Assembly (NCBI GenBank): GCA_030054015.1
Contig: JASGCR010000044.1
Location: 1 to 11,190 of the forward strand
Origin: Candidatus Symbiobacter sp.
GTDB taxonomy: Bacteria; Pseudomonadota; Alphaproteobacteria; Elsterales; Elsteraceae
Direction of reading: 5' to 3'
DNA length: 11,190 nt
The notes beneath the pieces are model-generated. The model made no database searches. It worked only from the letters and a program-made list of their open reading frames with translations, and had not been told where the DNA came from. Numbering within the stretch: the stretch's first letter is position 1; each line of letters opens with the position of its first letter. This document shows positions 1-6,019 of the stretch, piece by piece. The position numbers and the translations under genes were made by a program.

Positions 1-21
1 TTCGTGGAACGAATAAGGCGA

Positions 22-113
22 GTCGGGGAATCCCCCAGGCGTATTATTCCCAAAACTCATGGGGGATTACCCGACAGATTTATGCCGCTTCGCGGCAAAA
101 ATCTGCGGGTAAT
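22..113. repeat. Palindromic intergenic element with two competing hairpins
   Basis: Two inverted repeats share an arm. The first pairs 22-37 with 60-75 (16 bp, one mismatch at G27/A69). The second pairs 66-88 with 92-113 around a TTC loop, with one bulged A (74) and one A/A mismatch (82/98). Because 66-75 belongs to both, the two structures exclude each other. The element precedes ppx by about 50 bases. On the minus strand it reads GCGTCATTACCCG...CGGGTAATCCCCCA, which resembles the dispersed GTCATTCCCGC...GCGGGAATCC palindromes of many proteobacteria; that resemblance is from memory. It could instead be the terminator of a gene left of the window (five T at 122-126, nine bases after the stem) or a leader attenuator. 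The structure is seen; the role is inferred. Confidence 0.75.
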
Positions 114-166
114 GACGCTCTCTTTTTGCCGCTCTATCGGAATTCTTTGGGAAACAGAGTATAACG

Positions 167-1741
167 ATGAAATTGCCCATGACACCCATGATGCCGCCAT
201 CCGCCCGCTTTGCGCCCCCCCTGTTTGCACCACTCAGTGGCAGGCGGGTCGCGGTGATTGATATTGGTTCGAATTCTATGCGCTTGGTGGTGTATCATCA
301 TCCGGTACGCACGCCCCTGGTCTTGTTTAACGAGAAAATCACCTGTCAATTGGGCCAGGCCTTGGAACATTCTGGCGCACTCAATCCCGCCGGGGTGGTT
401 TTGGCCTTGCCGCAATTACAGCGTTACCAACAAATCACGGCGGCCATGGGGGTCGAGCACGTGATGGTGGTCGCCACCGCCGCCGTGCGCGAGGCCAGCG
501 ATGGGCCAGAATTCGTCGCCCGCATCGAAGCCTTGACCGGCTGGCAGGTGCAAATTTTATCGGGTCAACAAGAAGCCGAATTGGTGGCGATGGGCTTGAT
601 CGCCGCCGACATAGATGCCGAAGGCATGGTTGGCGATTTGGGCGGCGGCAGTTTGGAACTCATTCAACTGCACCAGGCGGGCGGCGCGCCGCGCGTGCCA
701 CAGCTTGGCGCGATGGTGAGTTTGAATTTGGGGTTGTTGCGGTTGCGCGATCAAGCCGGTGGCAAATTGGAACTGGCCGAAAAAATTATCGATGATGCCT
801 TGGTCGCCGCCGCCACAGATTCCGCCTTGGCCGCGCGTAAAGGCGGAAAATTTTATGCCATTGGCGGGGCCTGGCGCAGCATCGCCCGCTTATTGATGGA
901 TCAAGAAAATTATCGTTTGCGGGTGATTCACCAATATCGTTGTCTCGCCCGACATTCGCTGGATTTTTTGGCGTTTTTGCGCAAATTGCCGCCGGGGCAA
1001 TTGGCCCATCTGCCCAATTTAAGTGCCAATCGCGCGGAATTAACGCCCTTGGCCGCCCTGGTATTAGAGCGGATTTTGCGCTGGTGCGATGCCGAAGAAG
1101 TTATTTTTTCCACCGCCGGTCTGCGCGAAGGCTGCCTTTATGCCAGCCTATCGCCAGAGGAACAGCAAAAAGACCCGTTGCTCACCGCCTGTCACACCCT
1201 GGTGACCGCCCGCCGCTTTGGCTTGGACGGGTCGGAACTCTCCCAGTTTATGGCCGACTTGTTTGCCAGCCAAGGCCGCCAAACCGTGCGTTTGGCCGAG
1301 GCCGCCGCCATTATTTCCGATATTGCCTGGGCCGAACATCCCGATGATCGCGCCGAATGGGCCTGGCGGCGCGTCTTGTATATGCCGGTGATCGGATTAA
1401 ATCACAGTGAGCGCGTGTTTTTGGCGCGGGCGATTTATGCCCGCTATCGCGGAGTGGCCGCCTTGCCGCCTGGCTTGGACGGAATCCTTCCCCATATTGG
1501 GGCCGAATGGGGGCAATTGGCGCAACAAATTGGCCTGGCCCTGGCCTTGGGTTATGGCTTGTCGGGCGGGGATGCGGCGATTTTGGCCGCAGCGCGATTG
1601 CAGATTAATGGCGGCCATTTAGAGTTAAGCCTGCCCCACCCATTGGCCTTGCAAACCCAGCACATCATCGCCAAGAAATTGAATTTATTGGCGGAATCTT
1701 TGGGGTTGTCGCCCGATCTGCGCTTGTTGCCCGCCAGGTAA
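167..1741 (+). CDS. ppx: Exopolyphosphatase / Ppx-GppA phosphatase family protein
   Basis: This cytoplasmic phosphatase should release phosphate from polyphosphate ends and may also hydrolyse pppGpp. The 524-residue product has the ASKHA-type Ppx/GppA core. The first phosphate-binding loop is AVIDIGSNSMRL (29-40). ATAAVREASDG follows (104-113), then the acidic SGQQEAE segment (132-138, catalytic Glu probably E136) and the second phosphate loop GDLGGGS (156-162). The C-terminal half (about 340-524) is the helical HD-like domain of long Ppx proteins, with SDIAWAEHPDDR as a landmark. The start is uncertain: in-frame ATGs at 167, 179, 188 and 191 all precede the domain, and no strong Shine-Dalgarno marks one; 167 is the longest. 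The usual alphaproteobacterial neighbour rlmE is absent; a phasin gene follows instead. Family assignment is firm; polyP versus pppGpp preference cannot be read from the sequence. Confidence 0.93.
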   Translation: MKLPMTPMMPPSARFAPPLFAPLSGRRVAVIDIGSNSMRLVVYHHPVRTPLVLFNEKITCQLGQALEHSGALNPAGVVLALPQLQRYQQITAAMGVEHVMVVATAAVREASDGPEFVARIEALTGWQVQILSGQQEAELVAMGLIAADIDAEGMVGDLGGGSLELIQLHQAGGAPRVPQLGAMVSLNLGLLRLRDQAGGKLELAEKIIDDALVAAATDSALAARKGGKFYAIGGAWRSIARLLMDQENYRLRVIHQYRCLARHSLDFLAFLRKLPPGQLAHLPNLSANRAELTPLAALVLERILRWCDAEEVIFSTAGLREGCLYASLSPEEQQKDPLLTACHTLVTARRFGLDGSELSQFMADLFASQGRQTVRLAEAAAIISDIAWAEHPDDRAEWAWRRVLYMPVIGLNHSERVFLARAIYARYRGVAALPPGLDGILPHIGAEWGQLAQQIGLALALGYGLSGGDAAILAAARLQINGGHLELSLPHPLALQTQHIIAKKLNLLAESLGLSPDLRLLPAR

Positions 1742-1797
1742 GATGGGGCCGATGGACCTGACCCGGCAAAATTGCATATCCGCCCCGCAAAAATTTA

Positions 1798-1813
1798 TTG
1801 TGCAGTGCAGCAA
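1798..1813. promoter_or_regulatory. Distal PhaR-like operator of the phasin promoter
   Basis: TTGTGCAGTGCAGCAA ends seven bases before the -35 box. On the minus strand it reads TTGCTGCACTGCACAA, which matches the proximal site (1864-1878) across the TTG.TGCACTGCA core. A pair of sites bracketing a phasin promoter is what a PhaR-type repressor would need; PhaR binds PHA and derepresses phasin genes. The repeat is seen in the sequence. The identity of the binding protein is inferred, since no phaR gene lies in the window. Confidence 0.5.
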
Positions 1814-1820
1814 AAACCGC

Positions 1821-1849
1821 TTGACGTTAGGGGTGGCCGTGACTATCTT
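1821..1849 (+). promoter_or_regulatory. Sigma70-type promoter of the phasin gene
   Basis: TTGACG (1821-1826) and TATCTT (1844-1849) are separated by exactly 17 bp, an excellent housekeeping-type promoter. Transcription would begin near 1856, leaving a leader of about 97 bases before the phasin start. The proximal operator (1864-1878) lies just after the predicted start site, a position suited to repression. Confidence 0.65.
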
Positions 1850-1863
1850 CCCGTTATGAGCAT

Positions 1864-1878
1864 TGTTGCACTGCAACA
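1864..1878. promoter_or_regulatory. Proximal PhaR-like operator, perfect 7+1+7 palindrome
   Basis: TGTTGCACTGCAACA is a perfect palindrome around C1871, immediately downstream of the predicted phasin transcription start. Its centre is 66 bp from the centre of the distal site (G1805). A protein bound here would block promoter clearance, and joint binding with the distal site could loop the DNA. The palindrome is certain. Assignment to PhaR rests on the downstream phasin gene and on the TGC-rich character of known PhaR sites. Confidence 0.6.
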
Positions 1879-1952
1879 TAAATGGTTGCCGCAAAACAAT
1901 GATGACGAACCCAAAGCCACGTCCCAGACGTAACCCACAAAGGAGAAAGATC

Positions 1953-2375
1953 ATGACCACCACCACCAATAAAGCCCAATCCGCCCTTGGCACCAGCGAA
2001 AAGATCGTCAGCAATGCGTTGGATTTCAATGCCTTGATCGATGCGCAAAAACGCAATGTCGAAGCCTTTAACAAAGCCGCCAAAGTGATTTCCGATTCCA
2101 CCCGCGACCTGTTCACCCGCCAAGCGGCCCTGGTGCAACAATCGCTGAGCGAAGGCGCGTCGGTGTTCCAAGATGTGATCAGCTCACGCGATATCCAAGT
2201 CGCGTTGCAAAAACAATTGGCCTATAGCCAAAATTTGGCGCAAAAAGCATCCGCCGCGTCCAAGGAATCGGTCGAAATCGGCATTAAAGGTGCCAATGAT
2301 GCCTTTTCCGTCCTCCGCGCCCGCGCCGAGGAAGGCGTGACCGAACTCAACAGCCTGGTCAAAGCCGCCGCTTAG
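1953..2375 (+). CDS. Phasin family protein (PHA granule-associated)
   Basis: Phasins coat polyhydroxyalkanoate granules and control their number and size. The 140-residue product is almost entirely amphipathic helix, with no signal peptide or membrane span. Family-typical stretches are NALDFNALIDAQKRNVEAFNKAAKV (about 22-46), the long helix FTRQAALVQQSLSEGASVFQ, QLAYSQNLAQKASAASKESVEIG, and a C-terminal Leu/Ala-rich helix ending NSLVKAAA. The start is fixed by AAGGAGAAAG with a good spacer before ATG 1953; an in-frame TTG at 1863 lies inside the operator and would add a basic non-phasin leader. The gene is monocistronic, between its own regulated promoter and a strong terminator. Within the phasin superfamily, a regulatory or non-PHA role cannot be excluded. 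Confidence 0.88.
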   Translation: MTTTTNKAQSALGTSEKIVSNALDFNALIDAQKRNVEAFNKAAKVISDSTRDLFTRQAALVQQSLSEGASVFQDVISSRDIQVALQKQLAYSQNLAQKASAASKESVEIGIKGANDAFSVLRARAEEGVTELNSLVKAAA

Positions 2376-2383
2376 TGGTGCGA

Positions 2384-2462
2384 CCTCAGCACCACGTTGA
2401 GAGATCGCGTTGGTTGCGGGGGATTTTTACTCTGGCCTGAGTTGGTTGGGAATAAATCCCCC
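2384..2462 (+). other. Structured 3' untranslated region of the phasin transcript
   Basis: Two hairpins lie between the phasin stop and the terminator. GTGGTGC and GCACCAC just after the stop form a 7-bp stem. GGGGGATTT (2418-2426) pairs with AAATCCCCC (2454-2462), enclosing a small ACTC/GAGT stem. Part of the loop, read on the minus strand (2455-2438), matches the ppx leader element at 44-59 (TTATTCCCAA...AACTCA with a 2-base insertion), so this may be a degenerate copy of the same repeat family. A 3'-end-derived small RNA is possible but unsupported. No gene is visible here. Confidence 0.4.
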
Positions 2463-2472
2463 CAGATCGAAT

Positions 2473-2510
2473 AAAAAAAGCAACCGAGCATGAGTTCGGT
2501 TGCTTTTTTT
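2473..2510. terminator. Bidirectional intrinsic terminator
   Basis: A perfect 15-bp stem (2473-2487 with 2496-2510) has an 8-base loop. The core is GCAACCGA/TCGGTTGC with seven A on the left and seven T on the right. It is a canonical rho-independent terminator in both directions: rightward it ends the phasin transcript, leftward it ends rloAB about 75 bases after the rloB stop. A second weak AT-only hairpin (ATTAATTT 2511-2518 with AAATTAAT 2526-2533) sits beside it. Confidence 0.9.
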
Positions 2511-2584
2511 ATTAATTTACCAACGAAATTAATAGGAGTTTTCAGCACTCTGAAAGTTGACTTAGGACAAAATTCTCTTGTGCG

Positions 2585-3199
2585 CTATGGGGACAAAATA
2601 TTCTCTACCAATCGATAAACCGTGGTTTTGCCAGGTTCACGCGGCCAATCTGGACAAGGTGGATTATCACGAGTTTTGGCGCGGGCGATGGCTTCGTTGA
2701 TGTTCGTTGGGTTAAACTTATTAACCTCAATATTTCCTTTTTTGTAATTTGGTAAATAACCCAGTAATTTCTTATCAACATCTGTTGATTCAAATACGTC
2801 TTGAAAATGATAAAGCAGCCAGCATTCAAATTTTGGATTGCTGAGGGCAAGTTTATGACTTTCTGGATTAGTTTTCGTCCAGCTCACAATGTCCGATATT
2901 TGCTTCATCCTCGCTTGATCTGCTTCAAATTTTCCAAATCTATCACGATCAACGACAATCCAAATCTGATCTTTGTCAGTGATTGGATTTTTCTTTACAA
3001 ATTGCATTTGAGATTTAAGTATTTGCGAAAGCGCAGATTGCCCAGAACTCCGACGAATGAACTGAACATCGGGCTGATTGTCCGAGCGGGGGAATCTATT
3101 AAAGATACCGAAATATTGTTTCTCAGTTTGACTTCCCTCGGCGAAAATATAAATTTTTGTACGTTTTTTTATTTCGCCAATATTTCTGCCTTTGCTCAT
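2585..3199 (-). CDS. rloB: RloB-like protein (AbiLii type), putative defence effector
   Basis: The 204-residue product carries the RloB family (PF13707) landmarks. They are a basic N-terminus, then IYIFAEGSQTEKQYF (16-30, with E21 and E26), IWIVVDRDRF (79-88, with D84 and D86), and SNPKFECWLLYHF (120-132). The EG..TE motif followed by a D.D motif resembles a TOPRIM-type acidic metal site, suggesting nuclease activity; this is inference. ATG 3199 is chosen because GGGGGGAG precedes it with an 8-base spacer. Longer in-frame starts up to 3409 would overlap the end of rloA and add 70 residues unlike the family. It lies 37 bases behind rloA, on the same strand and surely co-transcribed. RloB paired with an AAA ATPase is the AbiL abortive-infection architecture. 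The nucleic-acid target is unknown. Confidence 0.87.
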   Translation of the reverse strand: MSKGRNIGEIKKRTKIYIFAEGSQTEKQYFGIFNRFPRSDNQPDVQFIRRSSGQSALSQILKSQMQFVKKNPITDKDQIWIVVDRDRFGKFEADQARMKQISDIVSWTKTNPESHKLALSNPKFECWLLYHFQDVFESTDVDKKLLGYLPNYKKGNIEVNKFNPTNINEAIARAKTRDNPPCPDWPREPGKTTVYRLVENILSP

Positions 3200-3236
3200 C
3201 AATAATACTCCCCCCACATATATTTCGCTGCATATT

Positions 3237-4538
3237 CTAAAAATACGCATGCAGAAGACGTGGAACTCCGTCCAATCGTCCAGACAAATAAGTATGACGG
3301 ACATCTTCATTTTCCTTGATGTCCTTGAAATCTTGCAATCGGTACATGTACGTTTCGCCAGGGGGTTGTTTATTAACAATCCACATTTCATCATCGCGCA
3401 AATAATCACGCGACATCAACATCACGTCATGTGTTGTAAAAATTATTTGCGACCGTGAAGATTCCGAGCAATGTTCAAGATATTGTTCTAATAATTCACG
3501 CGTCAGCAAGGTATGGAGACTGCGATCAAATTCGTCGATAATGATAGTTTTTTCTGACTTTTCAGACATTAACATCATAAAAGCCGGCAATAACTCCATA
3601 ATCCGTTGTGAGCCATCCGACTCCTCAGAGATTTGAAAATTTATCTTTTCTCCTTTAGTATTTAGATGTTGGCTGATTGCCCTTTGTGCAATAAATTGGT
3701 CTTTAATTCTTTGAATTGTGACGTATTCACTTCTTCCTGTGAAAGGGTAAGGCACTGGCTTATTTTCTTCCAAATCACTAAAAAAGCGATCCTTAATTTC
3801 ATTAAACATAGGTAAACTTGTAATTTCAATATCTTCCATATTCAAATTAAAGTTGAAATCTAAAGTTGAAAGCAAATCATTCACCGAATCTAAGCTATTA
3901 ATTTTCTCATGATCGATTAACATTCCGAAACCATGGTCTGGATTTATAGTGATAAGTTGGTTATTAAACCAATCATATACAGACTTAAATTCTTCGAGGT
4001 TTTGGGCAACCGAATTTTGTAAGAAAAGCTGGTTTGGCTGGGTGCCTCTAAAAATAACTTCCAAATCAATCTTTTTCTTTATTGATGCGCCGAATTCAAT
4101 TTTATCCTCATTACGCGCGAATAATAGCTTTTCACTCCCAGACGGTGACAATATTGTCAATTTCTCTTGAAACACTTTTGTTTTGGTGGCGGCAAAACCA
4201 TAATGGTACAACTCACCCTTAATAAGTAGCTCGAAATCGAGACAAGATGGTTTCTTTAAGTTCGCTTCATCCAATTTATAGTGCGATACTGGTATGCTAG
4301 CTTTCTGGGTGCGGGGATTGTTGGTAATAAAATGTTCGGCAAACTCAATTGCCTTAAAAAAATTGCTTTTGCCGCTGGCATTCGCCCCGAAAATGGCGGC
4401 AATCGGCAACACCCGCATTTTTTGTTTTTTTAATTTTGGTACGCGGGATAACAAACGCCGCTTCTCGCCCGCCACCATTGAAAAGGTCACGGGTTCATTA
4501 AATGACATCCAATTTTCAAGCGTCACCGAAATCAGCAT
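3237..4538 (-). CDS. rloA: RloA-like AAA15-family ATPase (AbiLi type), defence sensor/partner
   Basis: The 433-residue SMC/ABC-like ATPase has an N-terminal strand LISVTLENWMSFN typical of AAA15 (COG1106) proteins. Walker A is GANASGKS (51-58), the ABC signature ESDGSQR (306-312), Walker B IIIDEFD (332-338) with D-loop residues RSLH, and the H-switch TTHD (368-371). The middle (about 85-300) is the variable insert that in relatives senses a trigger or dimerises. No catalytic residue is missing, so the gene looks functional. ATG 4538 follows GAGG with an 8-base spacer. It is the first gene of an operon with rloB, the AbiL/RloAB layout, which resembles the ATPase-plus-nuclease logic of PARIS and OLD/Gabija systems. 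Base composition is AT-rich relative to the neighbours, consistent with transfer. The trigger cannot be predicted. Confidence 0.88.
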   Translation of the reverse strand: MLISVTLENWMSFNEPVTFSMVAGEKRRLLSRVPKLKKQKMRVLPIAAIFGANASGKSNFFKAIEFAEHFITNNPRTQKASIPVSHYKLDEANLKKPSCLDFELLIKGELYHYGFAATKTKVFQEKLTILSPSGSEKLLFARNEDKIEFGASIKKKIDLEVIFRGTQPNQLFLQNSVAQNLEEFKSVYDWFNNQLITINPDHGFGMLIDHEKINSLDSVNDLLSTLDFNFNLNMEDIEITSLPMFNEIKDRFFSDLEENKPVPYPFTGRSEYVTIQRIKDQFIAQRAISQHLNTKGEKINFQISEESDGSQRIMELLPAFMMLMSEKSEKTIIIDEFDRSLHTLLTRELLEQYLEHCSESSRSQIIFTTHDVMLMSRDYLRDDEMWIVNKQPPGETYMYRLQDFKDIKENEDVRHTYLSGRLDGVPRLLHAYF

Positions 4539-4648
4539 TATTCATCCTCATTTAGCTACAAAACTAACAAGGTTATTTTGTCTCTGCAAGTAGGAAGGCG
4601 ACAAATAATACACAAAATCAGTTAAATTTTTTTCTCACATGAATATCC
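4539..4648 (-). other. Spacer upstream of rloA, weak promoter candidates only
   Basis: This 110-bp AT-rich gap must hold any rloAB promoter. TATTAT (4610-4605, minus strand) matches a -10 box at five of six positions but has no convincing -35. TTGCAG (4588-4583) with a 17-base spacer precedes a poor -10, TAGTTT. No intrinsic terminator follows zapE, so read-through from acnA-zapE could supply basal rloAB expression. No direct repeats or att-like sites were seen at the edges of the rloAB block. Confidence 0.25.
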
Positions 4649-6019
4649 TCACCCCGTTAAGGCCACCAACCGGCTGATGGCGCGGGAAAATTCGGTTTTG
4701 TCGCTGGCGATTTGGTCGGGGTTATCGCGGTTGCTCGCCAGGGCTTTGGAGGCGACATCCCCCTCAATATCTTTGGGGGGGCGCGCCAAGGACGGCAAGA
4801 TCGCGCCAAGATTTTCGTCCTTTTTGCCTGGAAACGGGCCATTTTCCGGGATATGGGCAAAGATTCCCTTAACCGGCGCGGCGGCGGTGGCGAATAATTC
4901 GGTTTTTGCCTCGTACAAAGCATCGATCAGGGTTAAAAACCGCCGCGCCGCTTCAGATTGTTCGGGATATAAAATCGGAATGTCGGAAATAAAAAGACAG
5001 CGATAAGCGGCCGTAATCGCCAAATAATCGCTCGGCCCCAAATGCGCCAGGCACAAATCGCCAAAGCCAAACCGCGCCACCGCCTGGCCCTGGGCATGAC
5101 CGGATTGTGGCACCAAAATATCCCGCCCCAACACAGTCAGGCGTTGATTCACCTGGACAAAACCGCCGCATTTTTGCTGCCAAATTGCGTTAAAGCGTTG
5201 GCTGTCCTCAAGTCCCAACCAATGCGGCAACACCCGCGTTTGTTGTTCGGCTTCGCGCCCGCGCCAGTCGATGTCTCCCGTTAAATTGACGGTGGTAAAT
5301 CGCGCCGTCATCATGGCAATAAAGGGCAAAAACCGGTCGCGGTGCAGCCCGCCTTGGTATAAATTTTCGGGATGGAAATTCGATGTCGCCACCACCACCA
5401 CGCCAAAATCGAGCAAAGCCCCGATCAACCGCCCCAAAATCATCGCCTCGGCAATCGAGGTCACGACAAATTCGTCAAAACAGAGCAAACGCGTCTGTTC
5501 CGCCAGGCGGCGACAGACGGAAATGAGCGGGTCGTCGTTGTCGGCCTTCGCGGCAGCGGCGCGGTTTGCCTCTAATTCGGCAAAAATGTCGCGCATAAAT
5601 TGGTGGAAATGCACCCGTCTTTTGCGGGGCTCAGATGCCAAAGCAAAGAAATAATCCATCAACATCGATTTGCCGCGTCCGACCGAGCCGTATAAATATA
5701 AAGACGAGGTTTTGCTCCCGGTCGATAAATCATCCCCTTCGGCAGGACGTCGCCGCAATTGCCAGGCCTCGGAAATCCGGCCTGTCAACACCCGCCAGCC
5801 CGTTTGCCGGGCCTGGATTTCCGCCAACAACCCATCCAATATTGGCAAAACCGCGATTTGCCCGTCATCGGGGGAGAGTTTGCCCGCCGCCACTTGCGAA
5901 AAATATTTTTTTCCGAGTTGCCCCCTGCCGCTATTTTGTGAGGAGAGCGGCGATGGGGCATTGCCAATTTGCCTGGGGTTGGCGGCGGCATGGCTTGAAA
6001 TGGAACCAGAATTTTTCAC
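4649..6019 (-). CDS. zapE: Cell division protein ZapE / AFG1-like ATPase
   Basis: This P-loop ATPase of the AFG1 family is associated with the Z-ring in Escherichia coli; its mitochondrial relatives act in inner-membrane protein quality control. The 456-residue product shows Walker A GSVGRGKS (111-118), the family-specific HFHQFM (137-142), Walker B FDEF (181-184) and sensor ATSN (211-214). HPENLYQGGLHRDRFLPFI follows (216-234), and a C-terminal RFLTLIDALYEAKTEL stretch. The first 35 residues are a low-conservation leader, and there is a non-conserved tail of about 60 residues before the final FSRAISRLVALTG. The GTG start at 6019 overlaps the acnA stop in GTGA, so translation is probably coupled to acnA. 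This pairing is notable because zapE is often near the malate dehydrogenase gene in alphaproteobacteria. Assignment is firm; the cellular role is inferred by homology. Confidence 0.9.
   Translation of the reverse strand: MKNSGSISSHAAANPRQIGNAPSPLSSQNSGRGQLGKKYFSQVAAGKLSPDDGQIAVLPILDGLLAEIQARQTGWRVLTGRISEAWQLRRRPAEGDDLSTGSKTSSLYLYGSVGRGKSMLMDYFFALASEPRKRRVHFHQFMRDIFAELEANRAAAAKADNDDPLISVCRRLAEQTRLLCFDEFVVTSIAEAMILGRLIGALLDFGVVVVATSNFHPENLYQGGLHRDRFLPFIAMMTARFTTVNLTGDIDWRGREAEQQTRVLPHWLGLEDSQRFNAIWQQKCGGFVQVNQRLTVLGRDILVPQSGHAQGQAVARFGFGDLCLAHLGPSDYLAITAAYRCLFISDIPILYPEQSEAARRFLTLIDALYEAKTELFATAAAPVKGIFAHIPENGPFPGKKDENLGAILPSLARPPKDIEGDVASKALASNRDNPDQIASDKTEFSRAISRLVALTG

Noticed and set aside
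1863..1952. N-terminal extension of the phasin from TTG 1863 or ATGs near 1900
   Set aside because: The strong AAGGAGAAAG site fixes ATG 1953. The extension begins inside the operator and encodes a basic Pro/Arg stretch unlike phasins.
1685..2116. Minus-strand ORFs across the ppx end, operator region and phasin
   Set aside because: They cross a well-defined promoter and overlap two confident genes on the other strand.
2801..3205. 134-codon plus-strand ORF opposite rloB
   Set aside because: It is antisense to the RloB frame, with no ribosome site and no recognisable domain.
3200..3409. Extension of rloB by 70 residues upstream
   Set aside because: It overlaps the rloA coding end, and ATG 3199 has its own good Shine-Dalgarno directly before the family-like N-terminus.
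2511..4648. Direct repeats or att sites flanking the rloAB block
   Set aside because: Comparing the two flanks by eye showed no shared repeat. GGACAAAAT occurs twice near 2565-2600, but both copies are on the same side.
5168..5190. TTTTGCTGCCAAATTGCG as another phasin-type operator
   Set aside because: It lies deep inside zapE coding sequence and matches only the TTGCTGC half; a chance match is likely.
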